From: Pseudomonas cyclaminis | GTDB taxonomy: Bacteria; Pseudomonadota; Gammaproteobacteria; Pseudomonadales; Pseudomonadaceae | Reading direction: 5' to 3' | Length of the DNA: 64,000 nt | Assembly (NCBI RefSeq): GCF_015163715.1 | Contig: NZ_JADDUM010000188.1 | Location: 1 to 64,000, forward strand | Part shown: positions 46,324 to 55,339 of the stretch, piece by piece | Numbering within the stretch: the first letter of the stretch is position 1 | Layout: the number at the start of each line of letters is the position of its first letter | Made by a program: the position numbers and the translations under genes | The notes under the pieces: model-generated | The model's input: only the letters and a program-made list of their open reading frames with translations | What the model was told of the DNA's origin: nothing | Database searches by the model: none

Positions 46324-47931
46324 TTACATGCGGAACACGCCGAAGCGGCTCGGCTCGATAGGGGCATTCAAGGAGGCGGACAGCGCAAGGGCCAGCACCT
46401 CGCGGGTCTGCTGCGGATCGATGACCCCGTCGTCCCACAGGCGGGCGCTGGAGTAGTAGGGATGGCCCTGGGTTTCATATTGATCGAGGATCGGCTGCTT
46501 GATCGCGGCCTCTTCTTGCGCGCTGAACGCATTGCCCGCACGCTCGGCCTGCTCACGCTTGACCTGCACCAGCACGCCCGCAGCCTGCTCGGCGCCCATC
46601 ACGCCGATGCGCGCATTCGGCCACATCCACAAAAAGCGCGGGTCATAGGCGCGGCCGCACATGCCGTAGTTACCGGCACCGAAGCTGCCGCCGATGATCA
46701 CGGTGAACTTCGGCACCTTGGCACAGGCCACGGCAGTGACCAGCTTGGCGCCGTGCTTGGCGATACCGCCGGCTTCGTATTTCTGGCCAACCATAAATCC
46801 GGTGATGTTCTGCAAAAACAGCAGTGGAATCCCGCGCTGGCAGGCCAGCTCGATAAAGTGCGCGCCTTTTTGCGCGGCTTCGGCGAACAAAATCCCGTTG
46901 TTCGCCAGGATGGCCATCGGGTAGCCGTGCAAGTGCGCAAAGCCGCATACCAGCGTGGTGCCGAACAGCGCCTTGAACTCATCGAACACCGAACCGTCCA
47001 CCAGCCGCGCAATCACTTCGCGCACATCGAACGGCTGCTTGGCATCGGCCGGGATCACGCCGTACAGCTCATCGGCGCTGTACAACGGGGCTAACGGTGC
47101 GCGTTGCACCAGTTGGCCCTGCTTGCGCCAATTGAGGTTGGCCACACTGCGGCGGGCCAGGGCCAGGGCGTGTTCGTCGCTGTCGGCGTAGTGGTCGGCC
47201 ACGCCGGAGATTTTGCAGTGCACATCGGCACCGCCCAGGTCTTCGGCGCTGACCACTTCACCCGTGGCCGCCTTCACCAGCGGCGGCCCGGCGAGGAAGA
47301 TGGTGGCTTGCTGACGCACCATGATCGCCTCATCGGCCATGGCCGGCACATAGGCACCACCGGCGGTGCACGAGCCCATCACCACGGCGATCTGCGGAAT
47401 GCCTTGGGCGCTCATGTTGGCCTGGTTGAAGAAGATCCGCCCGAAGTGCTCGCGGTCGGGGAACACTTCGTCCTGACGCGGCAGGTTGGCGCCGCCGGAG
47501 TCCACCAGGTAGATGCATGGCAGGCGGTTTTGCTCGGCGATAGTCTGGGCGCGCAGGTGTTTTTTTACCGTCAGCGGGTAATAGGAACCGCCTTTCACCG
47601 TGGCATCGTTGGCGACGATCATGCATTCGACACCTTCCACGCGGCCGATCCCGGCGATCACCCCGGCCGCAGGCACATCTTCGCCATACACCTGATAGGC
47701 GGCCAATTGGCTGAGTTCAAGGAACGGCGAGCCTGGATCGAGCAGGCGATTGATGCGCTCGCGGGGCAGCAGTTTGCCCCGTGAGGTGTGCCGCTCCTGT
47801 GCCTTGGCGCCGCCACCTTGTTGCACATGGGCGAGCAGGGTGTGCAGGGCGTCGACCTGTTGGCGCATCGCCGCACTGTTGGCGGCAAACTCCGCCGAGC
47901 GGGGGTTGAGTTGAGTGTGCAGGGTGGCCAT
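46324..47931 (-). CDS. liuB: methylcrotonyl-CoA carboxylase carboxyltransferase (beta) subunit
   Basis: A 535-residue carboxyltransferase starting [20 protein letters not shown], the usual MccB length. Family motifs include [45 protein letters not shown] and [27 protein letters not shown]. With the biotinylated LiuD it forms the carboxylase that turns 3-methylcrotonyl-CoA into 3-methylglutaconyl-CoA. It follows liuA by 12 bp. Confidence 0.97.
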   Translation of the reverse strand: MATLHTQLNPRSAEFAANSAAMRQQVDALHTLLAHVQQGGGAKAQERHTSRGKLLPRERINRLLDPGSPFLELSQLAAYQVYGEDVPAAGVIAGIGRVEGVECMIVANDATVKGGSYYPLTVKKHLRAQTIAEQNRLPCIYLVDSGGANLPRQDEVFPDREHFGRIFFNQANMSAQGIPQIAVVMGSCTAGGAYVPAMADEAIMVRQQATIFLAGPPLVKAATGEVVSAEDLGGADVHCKISGVADHYADSDEHALALARRSVANLNWRKQGQLVQRAPLAPLYSADELYGVIPADAKQPFDVREVIARLVDGSVFDEFKALFGTTLVCGFAHLHGYPMAILANNGILFAEAAQKGAHFIELACQRGIPLLFLQNITGFMVGQKYEAGGIAKHGAKLVTAVACAKVPKFTVIIGGSFGAGNYGMCGRAYDPRFLWMWPNARIGVMGAEQAAGVLVQVKREQAERAGNAFSAQEEAAIKQPILDQYETQGHPYYSSARLWDDGVIDPQQTREVLALALSASLNAPIEPSRFGVFRM

Positions 47932-47943
47932 GGGCGCGCTCCT

Positions 47944-49106
47944 TCAGCGGGTTTCGTTGAAGAGTTCGCGACCGATCAGCATCCGTCGGATCTCACTGGT
48001 GCCGGCGCCGATTTCGTACAGCTTGGCGTCACGCAGCAGGCGTCCGGCAGGGAATTCATTGATGTAGCCATTGCCGCCGAGAATCTGGATCGCGTCCAGG
48101 GCCATTTGCGTGGCGCGTTCGGCGCTGTAGAGGATCACCCCGGCGGCATCCTTGCGCGTGGTCTCGCCACGCTCGCAGGCCTGGGCCACCGCGTAGAGGT
48201 AGGCACGGCTGGCGTTGAGTTGGGTGTACATGTCGGCGACCTTGCCCTGGATCAGCTGGAATTCGCCGATGCTCTGGCCGAACTGCTTGCGGTCGTGGAT
48301 GTACGGCACGATCAGGTCCATGCAGGCCTGCATGATCCCGGTAGGGCCGCCGGACAGCACCACACGCTCGTAGTCGAGGCCACTCATCAGTACTTTTACG
48401 CCGCCGTTGAGCACGCCGAGGATGTTTTCTTCGGGCACTTCGACGTCATCGAAAAACAGCTCGCAGGTGTTAGAGCCGCGCATGCCCAGCTTGTCGAACT
48501 TGCCGCTGCGGCTGAAGCCTTTCCAGTCCCGCTCGACGATGAATGCGGTGATGCCGTGGGGGCCTTTTTCCAGGTCGGTCTTGGCATAGATCACGTAGGT
48601 GTTGGCGTCGGGACCGTTGGTGATCCAGGTCTTGCTGCCGTTGAGTACGTAGCGGTCGCCGCGTTTGTCGCGCGCAGTTTCATCGAGACCACATCGGAGC
48701 CGGCATTCGGCTCGCTCATGGCCAGCGCGCCGACGTGTTCGCCGCTGATCAGTTGCGGCAGGTACTTGAGTTTCTGTGCGTGATTGCCGTTGCGGTTGAT
48801 CTGGTTTACGCAGAGGTTGGAGTGGGCGCCGTAGGACAACGCCACCGACGCCGAGCCACGGCTGATCTCTTCCATGGTCACCACGTGGGCCAGGTAACCC
48901 AGGCCCGCACCGCCGTATTCTTCCGCGACGGTGATGCCCAGCAGGCCCATGTCACCGAACTTGCGCCACAGGTCGGCGGGGAACAGGTTGTCACTGTCGA
49001 TCTGAGCCGCGCGGGGCGCGATCTCCTTGGCCACGAAGGACTGCACCTGGTCGCGCAGCATGTCGATGGTTTCACCGAGGGCGAAGTTCAGGGACGGGTA
49101 ACTCAT
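47944..49106 (-). pseudogene. liuA: isovaleryl-CoA dehydrogenase, frame broken once near 48670
   Basis: From ATG 49106 the protein starts [20 protein letters not shown] and reads [15 protein letters not shown] before the frame slips; adding one base at about 48670 restores [21 protein letters not shown] and a full 387-residue acyl-CoA dehydrogenase. The catalytic Glu is in the isovaleryl-specific position ([16 protein letters not shown]) rather than in the C-terminal YEIGAGTSE region. It catalyses the first committed dehydrogenation of leucine-derived isovaleryl-CoA. It heads the liuABCD operon behind a LiuR-like palindrome. The rest of the frame is intact. Confidence 0.93.
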
Positions 49107-49170
49107 GGACAGGCACCTTAATGTGAGCTTTGTTGTTGTGTAGATGGCGCGCCAGGGAAGGGCGCTCACC

Positions 49171-49186
49171 TTTACGTTAACGTAAG
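49171..49186. promoter_or_regulatory. LiuR-type palindrome before liuABCD
   Basis: TTTACGTTAACGTAAG is a near-perfect palindrome (TTACGTTAACGTAA) lying 65 bp upstream of the liuA start. It matches the MerR-type LiuR operator pattern (TTTACGTTAACGTAAA as I recall it), and a second copy lies 27 bp away, serving the divergent gene. Confidence 0.75.
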
Positions 49187-49213
49187 CTTGCGTTGCGGTG
49201 CTGTCAATCGTAG

Positions 49214-49229
49214 TTTACGTATACGTCAA
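49214..49229. promoter_or_regulatory. LiuR-type palindrome before the acyl-CoA synthetase gene
   Basis: TTTACGTATACGTCAA shares the TTTACGT-ACGT core with the sites at 49171 and 52841 and ends 27 bp before the synthetase ATG. It suggests that the divergent synthetase belongs to the LiuR regulon. Confidence 0.7.
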
Positions 49230-49256
49230 CCTACAAAAAAGACAACAGGGGTCGTT

Positions 49257-50893
49257 ATGCATCAACCACACCCGAGCTACAGCCGTGGCGCTCAAGACAA
49301 GCCCTTACTGGCCATGACCATTGGCCAGGCGTTCGACCACACCGTGGCGCGCCATCCCGAGGGTGAAGCCCTGGTCGTACGGCATCAGCAGCGCCGCTAC
49401 ACCTGGCGGCAACTGGCCGAAACGGTTGAGTTGCACGCCCGTGCATTCCTGGCCTTGGGCATGCAGGCCGGCGACCGCCTGGGCATCTGGGCACCCAATT
49501 GCGCCGAGTGGTGCATCACCCAGGTCGCCAGCGCCAAGCTCGGCGTGATCCTGGTCAATATCAACCCGGCGTATCGCAGCAGCGAGCTGGAGTACGTGCT
49601 CAGGCAATCCGGTTGCCAGTGGCTGGTGTGCGCCGGATCGTTCAAGACCTCCGATTACCACGCCATGTTGCAGGCCCTCAACCCCGACCTGCGCGGCCTG
49701 ATCAGCCTCGACCCCAGCCCGCCTGCCGGGTTCCTGCCCTGGTCGCAGTTGGCAACCCTGGGCGCAGGCGTCCCGCCAGAACAATTGCACAACCGCCAAG
49801 CCAGCCTGCACTTCGATCAGCCCGTGAATATCCAGTACACCTCCGGCACCACGGGTTTCCCAAAGGGCGCCACCCTCAGTCACCACAATATCCTCAACAA
49901 CGGCTACATGGTCGGTGAGAGCCTGGGCCTTACCGCGCAGGATCGCCTGGTGATCCCGGTGCCGTTGTACCACTGCTTCGGCATGGTGATGGGGAATCTG
50001 GGCTGCATCACCCACGGCACCACCATGATCTACCCCAATGACGGTTTCGACCCGCTGCTGACCCTCACCGCCGTCGCCGAAGAACGGGCGACCGGCCTGT
50101 ACGGCGTACCCACCATGTTCATCGCCGTGCTCGACCACCCCCGCCGTGGCGAGTTTGAACTGTCCACCTTGCGCACCGGCATCATGGCCGGCGCCACGTG
50201 CCCCATTGAAGTGATGCGCCGGGTCATCGACGAGTTGCACATGGGCGAAGTGCAGATAGCCTACGGGATGACGGAGACCAGCCCGGTGTCGTTGCAGACT
50301 GGCGCGGATGACGACCTGGAGCGCCGCGTGACCACCGTCGGCCGCACCCAGCCGCAACTGGAAAACAAAATAGTGGACGAGGCGGGCAACACCGTCGCAC
50401 GCGGCCACGTGGGCGAACTGTGCACCCGTGGCTACAGCGTGATGCTCGGCTACTGGAACAACCCCGAAGGCACCCGCGAAGCGATCGACGACGCGGCTGG
50501 ATGCACACCGGCGACCTGGCGAGCATGGATGAGCAGGGTTATGTGTGCATCGCCGGGCGCAACAAGGACATGATCATCCGCGGTGGCGAGAACGTTTACC
50601 CACGGGAGTTGGAAGAGTTTTTCTTCACCCACCCGGCGGTGGCTGACGTGCAGGTCATTGGCATTCCGGATGAGCGCTACGGCGAAGAGATCGTCGCGTG
50701 GGTCAAGTTCCACCCCGGCCAAATGGCCAACGAGCTTGAACTGCAAACCTGGTGCAAAGGGCGCATCGCCCACTTCAAGACGCCCAGGTATTTCAAGTTC
50801 GTGGAAGATTTTCCGATGACGGTGACGGGCAAGATCCAGAAATTCCGCATGCGCGAGATCTCTATCCAAGAGCTGGGAACGCCGCCTGATTAA
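49257..50893 (+). pseudogene. AMP-forming acyl-CoA synthetase of the liu regulon, frame broken once near 50496
   Basis: From ATG 49257 (CAGGGGT upstream) the protein starts [20 protein letters not shown] and holds [17 protein letters not shown] and [12 protein letters not shown]; near 50496 one G is missing. Restored, it reads [20 protein letters not shown] and continues to [15 protein letters not shown], about 545 residues. It belongs to the medium-chain/branched acyl-CoA ligases that feed acids such as isovalerate or acyclic terpenoid acids into catabolism. It is divergent from liuA, and a LiuR-like box precedes it. The break fits the sequence-error pattern of this window. Confidence 0.88.
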
Positions 50894-50952
50894 CGTCAGA
50901 TGAACCTGTGTGGGGGGCAATCTTTCTCCCACATTACTGATTAGCAAATCCC

Positions 50953-51333
50953 GAAAAGCACAAAGGGAACCCGAAGGTTCCCTTTAATTTGTCGTTACGT
51001 GCTCTTTTTTTATTATTGAGGGGCGGTCTATTGTTGTTTTTGGCAACCGTTACCCTTTACCGCTGTTTTTTTGCGACCCCCATTCAGGGTCAAGAGCAAA
51101 CGTATTTTTTTGAGCGCTGATCTGCTTCTTCGCACGCGATCCAACCAGTGGGTAGCTACCTGAGGTAGTTTTATTTTTCTCTAACCGGTTGCGGGTTTCG
51201 GCACGCCGTACCCTGCAAAGCACATCTTCTCCAAAAAAATCTGTTAGCTGCGTCTCTGCCGTGTTGTTTTTGTTATGTCAGAGTCGTTTCGTCTTATTTT
51301 TATTAGGTTTGGCGCTTTTTATTCTTGTTATGC
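50953..51333 (-). ncRNA. crcY: CrcY-type small RNA (Hfq/Crc sequestering)
   Basis: No protein gene fits this 380-bp AT-rich stretch. Read on the minus strand it starts GCATAACAAGAATAAAAAGC, close to the start of Pseudomonas CrcZ, and carries many A-rich catabolite-activity motifs such as AAAAACAACAC (51261-51275), CCAAAAACAACAATAG (51028-51043) and CAAAAAAACAG. It ends in a 10-bp stem AAAGGGAACC/GGTTCCCTTT (50962-50985) with a GCUUUU tail. A sigma-54 promoter precedes it, as for CrcZ and CrcY, which depend on CbrB and RpoN. In P. putida crcY lies beside the HMG-CoA lyase gene, as here. The RNA titrates Hfq/Crc and lifts catabolite repression on poor carbon sources. Confidence 0.88.
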
Positions 51334-51343
51334 CATAGAGATA

Positions 51344-51358
51344 GCAGAAGCCGTGCCA
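51344..51358 (-). promoter_or_regulatory. sigma-54 (RpoN) promoter of crcY
   Basis: On the minus strand TGGCACGGCTTCTGC carries the -24 GG and -12 GC elements with the correct spacing (consensus TGGCAC-N5-TTGC). It predicts a start at about 51332, matching the CrcZ-like 5' end. Confidence 0.85.
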
Positions 51359-51438
51359 ACTTTTAAAACCCCTTTAAAATCAATGGTTTGATTTTTTCGT
51401 AGGAAATATCTGGCGGTAAACACTACAAAATATGTTCC

Positions 51439-51472
51439 CGTGTTACTCGATGTGTAGGCGTGCGGTAACACA
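51439..51472. promoter_or_regulatory. inverted repeat upstream of crcY, likely CbrB activator site
   Basis: CGTGTTAC (51439-51446) and GTAACACA (51465-51472) form an inverted repeat TGTTAC-N18-GTAACA about 105 bp upstream of the predicted crcY start, the right place for an enhancer of a sigma-54 promoter. CbrB is the known activator of crcZ and crcY; assignment to this repeat is inference. Confidence 0.6.
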
Positions 51473-51490
51473 TTGTCACGGCTACGCTAC

Positions 51491-52390
51491 TCAACCGGCT
51501 GACCGCGCCTTGGCTACCCGTGAACCGGTTGGGCGTCCCACTACGTTGCTGATTTGCAGCCCTGCGCGAATCAAGGCCTCCAGGTCGATCCCGGTGTTGA
51601 TCCCCAGCCCGTCGAGCAGGTACACCACATCCTCGGTGGCGACGTTACCGCTGGCGCCCTTGGCGTAAGGGCACCCGCCGAGGCCCGCGATAGAGCTGTC
51701 GAATACGTTGATCCCTTCCAGCAGGCTGGCGTAGATGTTCGCAACCGCCTGGCCGTAGGTGTCGTGGAAGTGGCCCGCCAACCTGTCCCGTGGCACCTGG
51801 GCGCCGACCACTTCGAACAACCGCCGCGTGGCGCCTGCTGTGCCGGTGCCGATGGTGTCGCCCAAGGACACCTCATAGCAGCCCATGGCGTACAACTCTT
51901 GCGCCACTGCGGCCACCTCTTCCGGGGCAACCGTGCCTTCGTACGGGCAGCCCAGCACGCAGGACACATAACCACGCACACTCACGCCATGCTGCTTGGC
52001 CGCCGTCATGATTGGGGCAAACCGCTCCAGGCTTTCACTGATGGAGCAATTAATATTGCGCTGGGAAAACGCCTCGGACGCCGCCGCAAACACCGCGACT
52101 TCCTTCACGCCAGCCGCCAGCGCATCTTCAAAACCGCGCAGGTTGGGGGTCAGCGCGCCGTACGTCACACCGGGTTTGCGCTGGATCTGCGCGAAGACCT
52201 CGGCAGAACCGGCCATCTGCGGCACCCACTTGGGCGACACAAAGCTGCCGACTTCGATGTAGCTCAAGCCGGCAGCGCTGAGGGCGTCCACCAGTTGCAC
52301 CTTGTCGGCCACACGGATGGGCTGGGCTTCGTTCTGCAAACCGTCGCGTGGGCCGACTTCGACCAGGCGTACGTGTGAGGGGAGGGGCAT
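51491..52390 (-). CDS. liuE: hydroxymethylglutaryl-CoA lyase
   Basis: A 299-residue TIM-barrel lyase that splits HMG-CoA into acetoacetate and acetyl-CoA, the last step of leucine degradation. It starts MPLPSHVRLVEVGPRDGLQN (Arg15, Asp16), has the metal ligands His207/His209 (AGHFHDTYGQA), and the catalytic Cys240 in AGLGGCPYAKGASGN. ATG 52390 is preceded by AAGGTAG; a TTG nine codons earlier is rejected. It follows liuR by 16 bp on the same strand and is followed by the crcY control region. Confidence 0.96.
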   Translation of the reverse strand: MPLPSHVRLVEVGPRDGLQNEAQPIRVADKVQLVDALSAAGLSYIEVGSFVSPKWVPQMAGSAEVFAQIQRKPGVTYGALTPNLRGFEDALAAGVKEVAVFAAASEAFSQRNINCSISESLERFAPIMTAAKQHGVSVRGYVSCVLGCPYEGTVAPEEVAAVAQELYAMGCYEVSLGDTIGTGTAGATRRLFEVVGAQVPRDRLAGHFHDTYGQAVANIYASLLEGINVFDSSIAGLGGCPYAKGASGNVATEDVVYLLDGLGINTGIDLEALIRAGLQISNVVGRPTGSRVAKARSAG

Positions 52391-52406
52391 GGCAACTACC
52401 TTCTTA

Positions 52407-52799
52407 TCAGTGGTCAACCTGGCTCATGGTGTCCGCCAGGGCCTGTGTGCAGCGCTCTTCGGCGGTGTCCAGTTCGAGTTTCATCTGTTCGATATCCAGC
52501 AACTGTTGCTCAAGCTGCTCACGGCGCTCGGCGATTTTGGACAGCATGCTGTTGAGCTGGATGTGATTGCCGCTGGTGGGGTCGTAGAGTTCGATCAGTT
52601 CGCGGCATTCGGCCAGGGAGAAACCGATGCGTTTGCCACGCAGGATCAGCTTGAGGCTGACCTTGTCCCGCGCTGAGTAGATGCGTTCCTGGCCCCGGCG
52701 TTCAGGGGCCAGCAGGCCTTGTTCTTCGTAGAAGCGAATGGCGCGGGTGGTGATGTCCAGCTCGCGGGCGAGGTCGGAGATACTGTAGGTGGTGCTCAT
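52407..52799 (-). CDS. liuR: MerR-family regulator of leucine catabolism
   Basis: A 130-residue MerR protein starting MSTTYSISDLARELDITTRA: an N-terminal winged helix-turn-helix (RAIRFYEEQGLLAPERRG) and a C-terminal coiled coil (SMLSKIAERREQLEQQLLDIEQMKLELDTAEER). It lacks the metal-binding cysteines of MerR proper. Position before liuE and a matching palindrome in its own upstream region identify it as LiuR, which controls liu genes in response to branched-chain pathway intermediates. ATG 52799 is preferred over a TTG four codons upstream. Confidence 0.93.
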   Translation of the reverse strand: MSTTYSISDLARELDITTRAIRFYEEQGLLAPERRGQERIYSARDKVSLKLILRGKRIGFSLAECRELIELYDPTSGNHIQLNSMLSKIAERREQLEQQLLDIEQMKLELDTAEERCTQALADTMSQVDH

Positions 52800-52840
52800 G
52801 ACGGCGCTCAATAAAGTCTTGGCGCTAAGCTACTGTCGGG

Positions 52841-52856
52841 TTGACGTAAACGTCAA
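52841..52856. promoter_or_regulatory. LiuR-type palindrome before liuR-liuE
   Basis: TTGACGTAAACGTCAA is a near-perfect palindrome located 42 bp upstream of the liuR start. It shares the TACGT/ACGTAA pattern with the two sites in the liuA-synthetase gap, which suggests autoregulation. Confidence 0.72.
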
Positions 52857-52875
52857 GCTCGCTCGCCACCAACCT

Positions 52876-53811
52876 TCAAGCCTGCTTGCCATCCAACTTC
52901 TTCTCATGAGCCGTAACCTGTTGGCACAACTCGATCATCTGCTCACGCATCCAGCGGTTGGCAGGGTCCTGGTCAGTGCTTTCGTGCCAGTACAGGTGGG
53001 TTTCCACCGGCGGTACGTCATTGACTGGCAGGTTGACCCAGTGCAACTCATGGCGCCGGGCGAAACGTTCGGGCACGGTCATCACCATGTCGGTCTGCTG
53101 CAGCACCTGGGAGGCCATCAGGTAATGCTGGGAGCGCAGGGCGATCTTGCGTTGCAGGCCCATCTTGCCCAGGGCCAGGTCGACATGGCCCAGGCCGTTG
53201 CGGCGACTGGAGATATGGATATGGGTCAGCCCCAGGTAATCATCGAGGGTCAGCTTGTCCTTGCCTGCCAGCGGATGGCCTTTGCGCATGGCGCACACGT
53301 AGCGGTCTTCCATCAGCTTGACATGGCGCACTTGCGGGTCGGTGTTGAGCGGCGCGTCCACGGCAAAATCCAGGCGCCCGGCGGCCAGTTCCTTGGTGGT
53401 CTCGCGGCGTTTGGACAAGAAGCTCTCAATGACCACGGTGGGCGCCAGGCGGCGCAGGCGCTGGAACAGCAGCGGCAGGATCACCGCCTCGGTGAGGTCG
53501 GTCATGCTGATGCGGTAAGTCTTGGCGGCCTGCTGCGGGTTGAAAATCCGGCTTTCCTGCACCGACACCCGCAGCAACGACAGCGCATTGCGCACCGGGC
53601 CGATGATGTTCTGCGCCATCGGCGTGGGCACCATGCCTTGGGCGGTACGCACGAACAGTGGGTCGTTGAAGGTCTCGCGCAGGCGGGCCAGGGCGTTGGA
53701 CACGGCCGGCTGGGTAATGCCCACGATCTGTCCGGCGCGGGTCAGGTTGGCTTCGGTGTAGATCGCGTCGAAGACGATAAAGAGGTTGAGGTCGACCTTG
53801 CTCAGATTCAT
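52876..53811 (-). CDS. LysR-family regulator (NodD/LeuO-like)
   Basis: A 311-residue LysR protein beginning MNLSKVDLNLFIVFDAIYTE with the helix-turn-helix LTRAGQIVGITQPAVSNALARLRETFNDPLFVRT, the signature of the NodD/LeuO/PcaQ-like branch. The effector domain (TYRISMTDLTEAVILPLLFQRLR) follows. It is divergent from the acyl-CoA dehydrogenase gene (166-bp gap) and so probably controls it. The inducer is unknown. Confidence 0.92.
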   Translation of the reverse strand: MNLSKVDLNLFIVFDAIYTEANLTRAGQIVGITQPAVSNALARLRETFNDPLFVRTAQGMVPTPMAQNIIGPVRNALSLLRVSVQESRIFNPQQAAKTYRISMTDLTEAVILPLLFQRLRRLAPTVVIESFLSKRRETTKELAAGRLDFAVDAPLNTDPQVRHVKLMEDRYVCAMRKGHPLAGKDKLTLDDYLGLTHIHISSRRNGLGHVDLALGKMGLQRKIALRSQHYLMASQVLQQTDMVMTVPERFARRHELHWVNLPVNDVPPVETHLYWHESTDQDPANRWMREQMIELCQQVTAHEKKLDGKQA

Positions 53812-53976
53812 TGGGTTGCGCTCTTATTGTTAGGTGGCGATTTGTTACGTGCTCAGACGCCGATCATATATCGGTGATGAATGTTAATACATGCCGAGAA
53901 TAGGCTAGGTAAATTATCAACGCTGTTCTAGCATCGATTGCATGACCTAAACAACCTCTCAAAAAGGGAGCTGCTC

Positions 53977-55206
53977 ATGGATTTCGCCTATTCGCCCAAG
54001 GTTCAGGAACTGCGTGAACGCGTCACTGCGTTTATGGATGCTTACGTTTACCCGGCCGAGCCGGTGTTCGAACGCCAGGTCAGCGAAGGTGACCGCTGGC
54101 AGCCCACCGCCATCATGGAAGAGCTGAAAGCCAAGGCCAAAGCCGAGGGCCTGTGGAACCTGTTCCTGCCTGAGTCCGAACTGGGCGCCGGCCTGACCAA
54201 CCTCGAATACGCGCCGCTCGCCGAAATCATGGGTCGCTCGTTGCTGGGCCCGGAGCCGTTCAACTGCTCGGCGCCGGACACCGGCAATATGGAAGTGCTG
54301 GTGCGCTACGCCAACGAAGAGCAGAAACAACGCTGGCTCGAACCGCTGCTGCGCGGCGAGATTCGCTCGGCCTTCGCCATGACCGAACCGGACGTCGCCT
54401 CCTCGGACGCCACCAACATGGCCGCCCGCGCCGAACGCCAGGGCGACGAGTGGGTGATCAACGGCAAGAAGTGGTGGACCTCCGGTGCCTGCGACCCGCG
54501 CTGCAAGATCCTGATCTTCATGGGCCTGAGCAACCCCGACGCGCCGCGTCGCCAACAGCACTCGATGATCCTGGTACCGGTGGACACCCCCGGCGTGAAA
54601 ATCCTGCGCCCGCTGCCGGTGTTCGGCTACGACGACGCGCCCCACGGCCATGCCGAAGTGCTGTTCGACAACGTGCGTGTGCCGTATGAAAACGTATTGC
54701 TGGGTGAAGGGCGCGGCTTTGAAATCGCCCAAGGTCGCCTTGGCCCAGGCCGCATCCACCACTGCATGCGCTCCATCGGCATGGCCGAGCGTGCGCTGGA
54801 ATTGATGTGCAAACGCGCTGTCAGTCGTACCGCGTTCGGCAAGCCGTTGGCCCGTTTGGGCGGCAATATCGACAAGATCGCCGACTCACGCATGGAGATC
54901 GACATGGCGCGCCTGCTGACCCTGAAAGCCGCGTACATGATGGACACCGCGGGCAACAAAGTGGCGAAAAGCGAGATCGCCCAGATCAAGGTAGTAGCGC
55001 CAAACGTGGCGTTGAAGGTGATCGACCGCGCCATCCAGATCCATGGTGGTGCAGGGGTGTCCAATGACTTCCCACTGGCCTACATGTATGCCATGCAACG
55101 TACCCTGCGCCTGGCCGACGGCCCGGATGAAGTGCACCGTGCGGCGATCGGCAAGTTTGAGATTGGCAAGTATGTGCCTCGGGAAATGATGCGCAGCGGA
55201 CAGTAA
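53977..55206 (+). CDS. acyl-CoA dehydrogenase (ACAD10/11-like)
   Basis: A 409-residue FAD-dependent dehydrogenase. It begins [20 protein letters not shown] and contains [17 protein letters not shown] and GKKWWTSGA (FAD and substrate binding), [21 protein letters not shown] and, at the end, [35 protein letters not shown]. The DGPDEVH ending is typical of the ACAD10/11-type group, acting on long or branched 2-methyl acyl-CoA. AAGGGAG precedes the ATG at 53977. It is divergent from a LysR gene and not part of the liu operon; the substrate is unknown. Confidence 0.92.
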   Translation: MDFAYSPKVQELRERVTAFMDAYVYPAEPVFERQVSEGDRWQPTAIMEELKAKAKAEGLWNLFLPESELGAGLTNLEYAPLAEIMGRSLLGPEPFNCSAPDTGNMEVLVRYANEEQKQRWLEPLLRGEIRSAFAMTEPDVASSDATNMAARAERQGDEWVINGKKWWTSGACDPRCKILIFMGLSNPDAPRRQQHSMILVPVDTPGVKILRPLPVFGYDDAPHGHAEVLFDNVRVPYENVLLGEGRGFEIAQGRLGPGRIHHCMRSIGMAERALELMCKRAVSRTAFGKPLARLGGNIDKIADSRMEIDMARLLTLKAAYMMDTAGNKVAKSEIAQIKVVAPNVALKVIDRAIQIHGGAGVSNDFPLAYMYAMQRTLRLADGPDEVHRAAIGKFEIGKYVPREMMRSGQ

Positions 55207-55221
55207 TACCGCGTCGCCTGC

Positions 55222-55305
55222 AATCGGGGGCAAGCCCCCTCCCACAGGTGACCGCGTATCTCCAATAGAAATGCGGTCAAATGTGGGAGGGTGCTTGCCC
55301 CCGAT
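55222..55305. repeat. REPIN, second sequence type
   Basis: ATCGGGGGCAAGCCCCCTCC at 55222 onward is repeated inverted (GGGTGCTTGCCCCCGAT) to 55305 around a spacer, with GTGGGAGG cores. It differs from the repeat at 24923 (GGGCTTGCTCGC core), so at least two REP families are present. It sits between the dehydrogenase gene and the convergent PstS-OmpA gene. Confidence 0.82.
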
Positions 55306-55339
55306 GAGGCCGGATCAGGCACTGACGATCCAGCAGCCC

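Noticed and set aside
49257-50893. Acyl-CoA synthetase as acetoacetyl-CoA synthetase
   Set aside because: The length (about 545) and start are those of medium-chain/branched acyl-CoA ligases; acetoacetyl-CoA synthetases are about 650 residues.
50908-50936. GTGTGGGGGGCAATC...CTCCCACAT as a further REP element
   Set aside because: The arms match only at the outer CTCCCACA/TGTGGGG ends and the core is degenerate; at most a worn remnant.
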